From the NCBI GenBank assembly GCA_009741485.1, contig CM019230.1:4614189-4678188 (forward strand): 64,000 bases of DNA, in the 5' to 3' direction. The notes beneath the pieces are model-generated. The model did no database searches, was not told where the DNA came from, and was given only the letters and a program-made list of their open reading frames with translations. This document shows, one piece after another, positions 1 to 9,705 of this stretch. Position 1 is the stretch's first letter; the number at the start of each line of letters is the position of its first letter. The position numbers and the translations under genes were made by a program. Source of the DNA: Malurus cyaneus samueli (taxonomy: Eukaryota; Chordata; Aves; Passeriformes; Maluridae).

Positions 1-1845
1 ACCTCTCTCATTTGCAGTTTTTTAGAAGCTTCCAGAATTAATAACCTGGAACATTCAAAAATTTAATGATGGACAGAGGCTGGTCACAGATATCATCCAT
101 TACCCACACAGGGAATCAGGCAATGCTGATTAGGGCAGGCACTAAACCCCTCTGTGTTGTGTTGTCATTCCTCTGCCGAGCATTTAATTTGATTGGATTT
201 TCAAGGCTGAGCTGGGAGAATCCATTGGTGAAATATTTTCAAAGTAAAAAAATGTTTTCATTTCCCAGGAGAGCCTTGATGAGCTCAGAGCCAGGTCAGG
301 GCCTCACCTGATGGATCCCTTCCCAAATCCTGCAGCCACCCTTGGATGAGGTCAGGTCCTAGCAGATTCCACACTGGGAAACTCAGGGAAAAAAAACATG
401 GCAGGATCACTCCATCACACAAAACTCACAGGGTAACTGCTTTTTTTTCCCCTAAAAAATTATTTCCAGGTTCTTTTTGCTCAGTCATTTGATTAAAATC
501 GCCCTCCTGATCAGAGCAGAGTGTCAGCCAGCAGCTGCTATCACCAGGAGCAATTATCCTCTGAAAACACCCCTGACATGATGGCTTTGCACACCTGTCT
601 GTCTGTCCTTGGTGTGTTTAACAAATGCTGATCCTCACTGGATATTTCTGCTTTACTGCTGCCTTTGATTTGACAGTCACTGGCAATTCTGCTGCTGGTT
701 TATTTCTCCATTTCACCCCTGCTGTTTCTCCAAAATCACCGTTTCCACAGAGTCCTGGACAGTTCAATATCACCCACCTCAATCAACCTTCCTATTTTCT
801 TTTCTTCCTTTCAATAGTCCTGGAGTCCAAGGCACCCATTTTTAACTTAGAGCATTCTTTCCAAGGGTACTTTATAGCTTTTTTAAGGACACCACAGGGA
901 GGGGTTCCCAGTGCCCAGGAGAAGCAGAAGCAGCTCAGTGAGATTTGTTTTTCTTTTTTTATCCTCGTGTCTCTGCAGCCATCCACATTTAGCGAAAGAA
1001 ACACCAAAAATGCTGCTTTTAGAAACCCAAGATTGCAAGCAAAACCCAGCCCAAGCAGGTATTTCCAGCAGGACTGTGGCATTATTAAATATTAGGAAAA
1101 TATCTAATTGTGCCTTTGCTTTCCCCTACAAATCCCAAGGCTCTTCAGAAGAATCCCAGGATAATGACAACGTGGCTGCTCACGAGTTCCCACTTAAAAA
1201 AAATTAACAAAAAAAGAAAAGAAAAATTAGATTTCCAGCAACACAAACACCCTGTAATCCATTGCAGTGATTTGAGCATTATGGTAATTAAAATTGCACC
1301 ATTTAGCTTGCACAAACAAAAGTTACAGACTATCAGGGACTATTACGCCGCAGCAATATCCATTTGTCTGAGAGCAGTTTCTTTTTCCTGTTGTTTCTTA
1401 CAAGAGCAATTTCTTTTTTCAGCAAATGAGTGCCAGTCGTACAGACAATAATTTCTCCACTTGTACACTCTGAATTAACTCCTGCTAAATCTGTAAGATT
1501 TAGGAACAAGTTTAGGTCAAACCCAAAAATAGACAGCCATGCGCCTGAGTTCCTGTGAGGATGCAATTCTCTGCATGTGTATAAAGAAGAATTGGGATTT
1601 TTTTTGTTCCCTGGGATTCAAAGACATTTTAAAGCTTTTTTTTCCATGCTGACATCATGTGGCACAGGGGTATTCAGGGCTGAATAAGGACAAAAACTCT
1701 TCTTCACAGTTACAATCTCAGTGTTTTGCTGTCCTGGCCTTCCCTGTTTTAGGTACAGGGGGGTAAAATCACGAGTTTTGCCTCAGAAAAGAAAATGCTG
1801 CTTTAACCAAGCTCAATATTCTGGCATCACTCTGCTTTTGAAATT
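1..1845. other. unique noncoding stretch, no gene seen
   Basis: AT-rich single-copy sequence. The open frames here (up to 156 codons, 625-1095 plus) have no recognisable domain and overlap open frames on the other strand. One segment, 979-1058 plus, follows a good pyrimidine tract ending CTCTGCAG and ends at a weak donor (CAG|GTATTT). It could be an 80-nt exon, but the donor lacks the usual G at position +5, so I do not call it. The stretch 1,230-1,510 is rich in TAAT/ATTA words and looks like possible conserved noncoding DNA, which is inference only. Confidence 0.5.
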
Positions 1846-1945
1846 TAGAATCACAGAACCATTCAGGTTTGGAAAACCCTCCAAGCTCATCAAGCCCAAC
1901 CTTCCACCAAACACCACCATGGCCACCAAACCATTAAACACCAGT
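1846..1945 (-). mobile_element. CR1 LINE 3'-end fragment (relic)
   Basis: The plus strand opens with 'gaatcacagaaccattcagg' and continues with 'ctccaagctcatcaagccca' and 'accaaacaccaccatggcca'. This is the reverse complement of the standard CR1 3' untranslated end, so the element lies on the minus strand with its 3' end at about 1846. Only about 100 bp remain, severely 5'-truncated as is normal for CR1, and the terminal octamer is reduced to one unit. A 100-codon plus-strand frame across it (1721-2023) is incidental. Confidence 0.85.
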
Positions 1946-1950
1946 CTGAC

Positions 1951-3990
1951 ACAGAAATGGCACCTTGAAAACAAACAGCCCCCAAATTCCAGCTGGAATT
2001 TGGGTTTTTTTCCTCAAACCTGAATCATTTTCTGTGCCTTGAAGGCAGCAGAAATTTTGGGGATTGCTCCAGCCCCTTCCAGCATCTGGTGCTGCATTTT
2101 TAATGCACACCTACTTCTTCCTGCTCCTCAAATCCATGCCTTGAAAGCTGCAGCCTCATCACCCTAAATGGCTGCTGACAGCCCCATTATTGGACCTAAA
2201 CCCATGCACCTCATATGCACTGTGTGTGTTTGAAATCCTATAAGTGTTTGTGCCCCGTTTATCTGATTTACATGAATTTGCTGCAATTATATAATTGCAC
2301 CAAAACACAGCTATTGCCCAAAGGATAATCTGTTCTAAGCTATTCTAGAGAAAACAATGTTCATCCTCAAACTGATTTGCTTTGGCTTAGAATTTAGGGA
2401 CTGAGAACTGGTTATAGAGGAATTGAAAGAAGCAAGAATGATAATTTTTTTCTGTATCTTAATGGGTTTCAACTCCAGACTTTGTGCCTCCCCGTGTTTT
2501 CACTGTGTGCACATGACAGAGCCAAGGGACCACAGCAGGATATCCAGCTCGGGCAGATCCTGGCATTTCCACCAAAAATGCCAATTCCCACCAGTTACTG
2601 ATGCCCGCCCCCCAGGACTGTCCTTGTGTCCTTGGTGATCAGAATATCCCAATTTCCACATTCCCAAATTTGGACCCTCTGCTTCAAAAGTCCCATTTTC
2701 ACTCCTGTTTGCAGTTTCAGCCATACAGATGCAAAATCCATTCATCCCTCCGACTATTATGTGAATTTTTTTTTTCTCCTTTCCAAAGCAGAAAACAGCA
2801 GCAAGTTACCAAAAAATATTTTAAAATAATGCAAGGATCAAAGATTGCTCCCCCTCACAGCCTTTACAAAACCCTCCAATCTGCACAGGGACAAATCTTT
2901 CAGAACCAAAATGGTTTTGTTTTTTTTTTTTTTGAGGCGCAAACCCCTGTGCTCCTCCTGTTAGAACCTGCTGGAAGGCAGCCCCAGCCTCTTGCTTTGA
3001 ACAGCACAAATCCATAGGACTCCAATTTTCCAGTCAGAACTGGTGATGTTAAACAGCTGCAACTCAACCCTGCTATTCTGCAGTGCTTAATCAAAAAATC
3101 ACTGAAATCAAGAAGACAAGAAGCTCTACAAAGTTTCTCGGTCTTTGGATCTATCGCTTGCATGATGAAGTATCAAATCTGATGAAAATAAATGAACATT
3201 TGTTATGTGGCTGATTGTTTCTTTTCTTTCTCCTTTCCCTCTCCCAGAACCACACACATCTGACATTTCTATTAGGCTGCTGAATATTTGTGAAGCCAGA
3301 AGCATCAATTTTTCAGACCTGACAGCTTGCTATATGATATTTTTTTTCGGTGTAAACAAATAGAAAATATTTTTATTGCCTCTTTATCCAGGCACCTCAA
3401 ACACCACTCTGGTTGCAATAATTTATCAGGCACAGGCTCTGGAAGGGGTGTTTGTCTGAGATGCAGAGTCTGACAGTGAAAGGAGGGTGTTCAATTCCTC
3501 ATTTCGTGCTTCCCAGGGCTTCTGTGCAGAGAAACACTGCTGATAAAAATCAGAATGCAGCCACTTTTCCCTTCCCTCTGATCAATCCTGACTGGAGGAA
3601 CACCTTCACTGCGATAATCTGACAGCATTTAATGCTGATTTGTTTACTCACGAGATCACATGAAACAGCAGAGCTGCAAAAAAGGAGGATTTGGGATAAT
3701 TCATCTGCTTGAGCATTGTTTTGTTTGTTTGTTTGGCTTTTGAAACTCATAAGCTGCAGATGAGTTTAATTAAAGCCAATGGAGCAAAGTGATTAAGCCC
3801 AAATTGGGGTTTACAAATCTTGAACAAGCTAAATTATTAAACATTAATTTGCCTGAGATTATGCAACGTAGGCCTGGAAACCCTTGGCCTCACCTGATCC
3901 CATCTGTGTGCTGGGATTTTTTAATCCCTCTGCAGCATCATTTTATGGAGGACAGTTCTGTAAAAGGACCTCTCACACCTCTCAGAGCAA
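1951..3990. other. unique noncoding stretch with an 18-bp palindrome
   Basis: No gene or recognisable transposon. At 2282-2299 there is a perfect 18-bp palindrome (TGCAATTAT and its inverse) inside AT-rich, conserved-looking sequence. A short T-run lies near 2921-2932. All open frames here are under 140 codons and lack domains. Confidence 0.5.
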
Positions 3991-4350
3991 AAAGCTGGGA
4001 AAAATGCAGTAAAAACTGGGACAAACACAGTAAAAACTGGGATAAATACAGTAAAAAATGGAATAAATGCAGTGAAAATTAGGATAATTGCAGTGAAAAC
4101 TGGAATAATTGCAGTAAAAATGGATAAATGCAGTGAAAACTGCAGTGAAAATTGGAACAAATACAGAAAAAATTGGGATAAATGCAGTGAAAACTGCAGT
4201 GAAAATTGGAACAAATACAGAAAAAATTGGGATAAATGCAGTAAAAACTGGGATAAATGCAGTGAAAACTGGGATAAATTCAGTGAAAGCAGGGATAAAT
4301 GCAGTGAGAGCTACAGTAAAAACTGGGATAAGTGCAATAAAAACAGAGAT
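3991..4350. repeat. minisatellite, 21-bp unit with 54-bp higher-order unit
   Basis: About 17-18 diverged tandem copies of a unit like 'aaaactgggataaatgcagt' plus one base (21 bp), with some shortened 12-15 bp units. Within it a 54-bp block beginning at about 4126 is repeated at about 4180. Unit lengths are mostly multiples of three and lack stops, so long frames stay open on both strands. The minus strand reads as repeats of FTAFIPV and IFSVFVP-like heptads (3982-4386), and the plus strand as NWDKCSE-like heptads. These peptides follow from the repeat and are not evidence of a gene. Confidence 0.9.
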
Positions 4351-6326
4351 GCCAGCAGTGAAGCAGCCACTCAGCCCATGTGGCACCTACCCATATTCTT
4401 TATTCCCCATCCTTGCAGAAATTATCCCAATTTAGTCACCTCCTTTGTTAAAACTCCTGCCCCTCTCTCTGAACTGGATTATTTTTCTCCTAATTTTGCT
4501 TCTGCACTCCCCCCACCCCTTTTCCTTCACTGCTGCTCTTCCAGGTTTTCTGAAATGTGAGAAAGGAGCCATTTCTAACCTTTTAAAATGTTCTTGCTTC
4601 AAGTATTTATAGACTTTTATGGTTGCCAGCAACCTCCAGAGTGGGACTAAGAAGTGTTATTTCTTTTTCTGAGAAAGTTCCTGAGCCTGGGAGCCCCAAA
4701 ATTCATTTCATTACAGAACATGTTGATAAAATTACTCCAAAATTTCCCTTGTGGCGGTGAGCAAAATTAACTGTATTTTATATGACAAAAACATATTATG
4801 TTTGCAAACTTCTAGTGCAAAATATCTCTCACTGATGAGACAGAAACTCTGCGCTGTCGTATCAAATCAACAGGGCCTCCACAAGATTAGTGCATTATAT
4901 CCCACCTTGGACGTTGATATTTCCGCATTTAGGCCTCAAAATCATATTTGCTTAACACAGTTGTGATTTTTCTGCGTGCAGCTTTAAGAGAACAACACAA
5001 GTACTGAACTTTGCATTTTTGTCAGGTTCTGACTTGTGTGAAAATCTTGTATCAGTACCATCAAAAGCCTAAAATGGTGTTTTAACCATTTCAAGCATCA
5101 ATTTAGTGTTTAATTAACCAGAAATAACCCCATCTAATCATACAGGTAATTCTCAGCTGCAACAAGCAGTGATTTCCTTCATATACAATGAAATACAATG
5201 TCCTTAATATACTTATTTTTATTTCCACCTTGTGTAAGGAGTTCCAGCAAAAAGGACTTGGATTACAGCAGAAGTTTTGCCAGGCTGATTCAAAATATTA
5301 AAATGGCTTATATTTGCCCAGGCTCTTTCATCCCACAACTAAAAGCATTTTTTTCCAAATACGAGTTAATTCTCACAACACTCTTCTGAGACAAAAAAAT
5401 TATTGTCAGTTGCTCCTACCAATATCCTGGATGTGACTGCAGAGAAACCTTTTTTTATACAATCCCTGCTTTTCTGTGATTTTTCACTTAATTGGAAAGC
5501 AAGCACTGGGGATACTCCAATCACACAGAGAACATATTATATTGGTTTCCTTTCTTAAGCACTCTAATTTTCACTGCACATACACTGTATTCATTTGCTG
5601 TAAAAAACTTGTTTAGTTAAATTAGTGAATATATATTAAAAAAAAAAAAACAAAAGCCAAACTGTAGAAGGAACTTAAATTTTAGCTGCAGGTTTGAGCT
5701 TTGCTGCGTGGAGAGCCAAATTCGTGCCACAGGGACATTGCTGCCAAGAGTAGCTGGGAGTCTCCTGGGATGGGCTGAGTTTCCTCAGCACTTTTTAACT
5801 AAATTGGGATTGGGACAGCAGGCACTTTACAGGAGCCATGGATCAGTAAAACTCCAGCGCGTGGAGCAGTGCTTTATAAAAGAGAACAAACCCAAATTCA
5901 GTCTGGAACTTAGGGTGTGCAGCTTTACTGAACTGGGGAAAGGGCAATTAGCCCCGAGCTGATCCCATTCCCATGGATTTCAGTCCTGATGGATTTCCAG
6001 GCCTGAGCTTTCCTGCAGTGACCCTTTAGTTCTTCCTGGACAATCCTTTCTCCCTCCTCCCCAGGTTTTAATTGACATTCTGTCAGTAGCAGTTGAATTT
6101 TCCATTCGGAACTGCTCTACTCAGTCACAAATCAGGGGAGAAAAAATGCCCAAACCCACACAGAATTGTGGTGTTGGTGAGGTTGGGATTCTCTGGAGGT
6201 GACGCTGAGCCCAACTGTGGCTGTGTCACACTCAGATCAGGGATGGAGACACATTTTTGAGCAGCACAAAGCTCCTGTTGGGCTTGGAGGGGCCATTTCA
6301 GGGCTAGGGAACCCCCACCTTGGTCA
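4351..6326. other. unique noncoding stretch
   Basis: No gene seen. It is AT-rich, with an A-run at about 5639-5650. The interval 4,740-5,400 is especially AT-rich, with many TAAT/ATTA words and few repeats, and could be conserved noncoding DNA; this cannot be tested from one sequence. GC rises modestly from 5,700 to 6,300 with no CpG island. Confidence 0.5.
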
Positions 6327-6533
6327 TGATAACTTAATCCAGTTTACCTAAACCAGAGTCTGGATAAATCCAGAGAATCCAAAGCAGTTCTGTTCATGGC
6401 AGGGCCTTCAGGGCCATCCAGGGCAGTCCCACACCCACAATGGACAATGGCTCACGGCTTTTTCACCCTTTCTCACTTTTGTCCATTTGCACATCGGGGC
6501 TGAATCCTCCAATTGCAGCTGCAGATGAGAGCG
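6327..6533. mobile_element. LTR-like element, truncated copy
   Basis: Starts with TGAT, then carries the same order of segments as the two longer copies at 51,873 and 54,016: 'cctaaaccagag', 'tccaaagcagttctgttcat', 'ccttcagggccatccagggc', 'cacaatggacaatggctcac', 'cccgatgtgcaaat' in inverse sense, then 'ccaattgcagctgcag'. It stops there, so roughly the second half is missing. It also lacks a short internal segment ('ccagccaggggctgcac') that both longer copies have. It is in the same orientation as the others. Confidence 0.75.
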
Positions 6534-7426
6534 TGCTCACAGCAGATTCTTTTCCAAGTGTAGGATCAGTTTAATTAAGAATTCTGGTAATACATTCAGA
6601 GCAGAAACTCAAAGTGGCTCAGATTAACGATTCTGTGTTCACCACTCTGGGAATTCCTCATGCCCTGCTGGTTCTCACTTCAAGTTGGTTATTTAAAATC
6701 CTTAATCAGGAGTTTGTATGGCACCCAATTAAAGCTTTATTTAAATGTTCCTGCAGTAATTTCCACCTGGAAAGGACGTGGCCACACAGCTCATGCTCTT
6801 AACCCAAGGTTTTGAGTGGAGTCAGAGCTGCAGTGTCAACAACCACATCTGAAATCAGAATCAAACCCACACTGAGTTCAATTTTCCTGCTCCTACTTAA
6901 AATATTTAAGTCTGGACTAGATCCTTGAAGTTGATCAAAATTAAACCCAAGAAAATGAGAGCAGATTGAATCTTTTGGTCATTCTGTGAAGTACGACTGG
7001 CACTCATTCCACTGTGAAATAAAAGCAGAAACCAAAACACATCTCTCTCTTACAAATATAGAAAGTACACCATGAAGAAATAAATAAAAGCCCTGTAAAA
7101 CTCCATCAGAGGAGGGTTTGACTTAGTTCTGCCGAGCTAAAGACACAAGTATGAGATCACTCAGCTGCATTTTATAAAGTTTTCATGCACTTTTCCCACA
7201 TCAGAATACTGAACAGGTGGGTTTCCCAATGAACCCAAATGCTGCTGCTCAGAAATGCAAGAGCTGCATCTCTTTGATAAGAGATGTTTCCAAATGTCCT
7301 AAAACCTCTCATTTTTTCAAGCTATTCTACTTCAAAGCTACTTCTACTTCTTCTTATAAATTGGCTGTGGATCAATAGGGGGAGGAAAAAGTCAATTCAT
7401 CAATTCAGTCAATTCATGTATTTACA
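6534..7426. other. unique noncoding stretch
   Basis: AT-rich single-copy sequence with no coding frame of note and no recognisable repeat. A small internal redundancy ('caattcat', three times) lies at 7391-7418. Confidence 0.45.
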
Positions 7427-7586
7427 TTTTGATTAGTTCTTTTTAAAAACATTAAAAATTAATACTTCCAACTTGACTTGAATCTCATTCATCAGTGACT
7501 TCCAGGATTAACCCCAGTCCTCAACAACCTGTGCTTTCATGGGACAGTGACAGGGAACACAGAATTTTTGAGTGGCTGATCATAGT
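7427..7586 (+). repeat. 160-bp dispersed repeat, copy 1
   Basis: Runs from 'ttttgattagttctttttaa' to 'gagtggctgatcatagt'. The same 160-bp segment recurs in the same orientation at 9546-9705 with about a dozen differences (roughly 92% identity by eye). Both ends are sharp and the flanks are unrelated. The ends lack an LTR-type TG...CA, and I do not recognise the family. Confidence 0.85.
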
Positions 7587-9545
7587 CTGAGGCAGCCTCC
7601 AGTCAGGGCCTTTGTGCTAAGAAATCAAAACAAGAGACAAAATACCCCTGATTATTTCTGGCTTTATAATAAACCAGCTAAATTTGGCTCTTGCAAGTGC
7701 CAGCTAAGAACATGCAAGATAATGATGAACTGCATGAACCCAGTTGTTTGTGCATCCATTGAAGGTGGCATGGTGGTGAAAGGATACAGGAAAAGGGAAT
7801 TGTCAATGGATTTATTGGGTGGATTTCCTCATGCCTGGGGAAGTCTGAAGCAGCTCTGCAGCTCGTGCAGGAGCTCAGCTGGGTTACTGCAGGTTTGTCT
7901 GAAATGAAATCTGTTTTATTTCTTCTGGGTGAACTCAGGAATCGGTTGAAAGCTTTCCTACAGATCTTTGCTCCACCAAATAAAAGTGATTTACACAAAT
8001 CAGAGCACATGATAACATATCAGGTCACTCAATCTTCCATGTGGAAAGTTATCCCAGCACCTCATTTCCCTTCTCTCAGCTGTGCTGCACCATCCCACAG
8101 AAGCACTGAAACCACTGAAGTGAAACAAAATTCGAGACTATGAAATTAAAACATCTCATTAAATTGAAACTCTGCTTCCCTCAACCCTTTTACATTTGGT
8201 ATGGTTTCTAAATTGAAAGGATATGCCTATGGGATGAAAACTCCATTTTCAATCTATCCTAGTAACTATCTCAGACTTACATGAACAAGGGCAGCGTTTC
8301 ATGCACTTGCTCTTTATTTTTCATTTTATTTTTACTCCTGCTTCAGCTAAAGTCTGGTATGCTGTGCAAGAGGGAAGGGGAAAAAATAATTATTTCTCTT
8401 CCATTGTGTAAAATCTGGAATAGCATGCAAAGATGCTACATGGATGTCACAGAAAACTGGGGGAAGGAGGAGAGGAGTACAGAGCTTTAGAAATTCATTA
8501 GGTTAATCCAGTTCTCCTCACATTAATGCCCATGGATAAAATGGAGATTAGTACAATTTTTACTCCTCAACTCAGTGCTCCAGAACCTCCTGAGCCATGG
8601 CCCCCCAGCAGAAGTAGCTGGAGAACATTAAGGATAATTTAATTTTAAAGTTAATGGCCAGATTTTCTCTGCTCATTCCTCGGTGGGAAAGATATGAACA
8701 TAAAGATTTGGGTGCTGCTCTGTGATGGGAATCTAGATTATTTTCCCATTCACACTGGAGAGGTTCTCAGCTGTTGTTTTTATCCCTCTCCCTGTTCTGC
8801 TGTGTGAAGTTCACTTTGACTTTTCCCATCTCTCACAGCACAGCCTCAAGTGAATCAGGCCCACACAGAAATGTCCATTAACACAATGTCCTTCAGCAGG
8901 AAAACATCATTTACAGAGCTGAGGAAAACACCCTGACAGCTCTGCATCAGCACTTCTGGAGGCAGACAACTCACACAGCTGAGGATGAGGAGTGGGGCAG
9001 AAACCAGAGAGGAACGGGCACAATTGGGGTGTCTGGGAAATGGGGAATCAATGAAACTGCTGGCAGCAGAGGAGGAAAATATGAAATAAAACCACATCAA
9101 AAATGTGGTTTTTGTCCTCCTCATTGTACCAGGAAGCACAGACAAGTCAAGGAAAGGCACTGTGGTTTTGTAACACCAGCACAGTTTATTTCTTGCTTCA
9201 GATTCTGTCTCAATCTGGTCTCCAGGCTGCATCAGAGACCCCCAAACACCTTTGTGAGAGAAGAAGCACTGCTTGTTTCAGAGTTTAAGTGGGTTTTTCA
9301 GAGGAGGGAGCACTCTGCAGACAGCCCGAGGGACAAGGACCTGTCCAGAGTGAGAGAGGAAAACCCTCACAGCTGCTGGGCTGGGCTCTGCAGGAGATTT
9401 CTGCTAATTAGGACAATATTGGGCAAATCTCCACCAGAAGGAACACAGCATGGAGGGGTGGTTGCTCTTTTTGTTTTTCAATCCCTACCTGTAAGCCAAG
9501 TGCTGGTAACTTCACCGGTTTTCTTCTCATTGGCCTGGCTTTGGG
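7587..9545. other. unique noncoding stretch between the two 160-bp repeats
   Basis: Holds the longest open frame of the window (9029-9565 plus, 178 codons), which has no recognisable domain. Its stop codon lies inside the second 160-bp repeat, and another frame of 125 codons overlaps it on the minus strand. I treat both as chance. A possible minus-strand noncoding exon (8281-8361) is listed separately. No sign of a reverse transcriptase, transposase or gag-like protein that would make the flanking repeats the ends of one element. Confidence 0.5.
8281..8361 (-). other. candidate noncoding exon, 81 nt
   Basis: On the minus strand a long pyrimidine tract (ATTTTTTCCCCTTCCCTC, then TTGCACAG) ends at 8362. 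The segment runs to 8281 and is followed at once by GTAAGTCTGAG, a full donor consensus after CAT. All three frames contain stops within the 81 nt, so it would be untranslated or part of a long noncoding RNA. One frame stays open for 12 codons before TGA. This is sequence pattern only; such pairs also arise by chance. Confidence 0.25.
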
Positions 9546-9705
9546 TTTTGATTAGTTCTTTTTAAAGACATTTAAGATTAATACCTTCCAATTTGACTTG
9601 AATCTCATTCACCAGTGACTTCTAAGATAACCCCAGACCTCAACAACCTGTGCTTTTGTGGGACAGTGACAGGGAACACAGAATTTTTGAGTGGCTGATC
9701 ATAGT
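9546..9705 (+). repeat. 160-bp dispersed repeat, copy 2
   Basis: Second copy of the segment at 7427-7586, same orientation and identical length, with start points 2,119 bp apart. The last 45 or so bases, ending 'gagtggctgatcatagt', are identical in both copies, while the first half has most of the differences. Confidence 0.85.

Noticed and set aside
979..1058. 80-nt exon after a good CTCTGCAG acceptor
   Set aside because: Donor GTATTT lacks the +5 G and is weak.
3982..4386. 134-codon minus frame and matching plus frames with heptad peptides
   Set aside because: Wholly a product of the 21/54-bp minisatellite.
9029..9565. 178-codon plus-strand open frame, the longest in the window
   Set aside because: No domain or family resemblance, overlapped by a 125-codon minus frame, stop codon supplied by a dispersed repeat, no promoter or splice context. 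This length is expected by chance in 64 kb.
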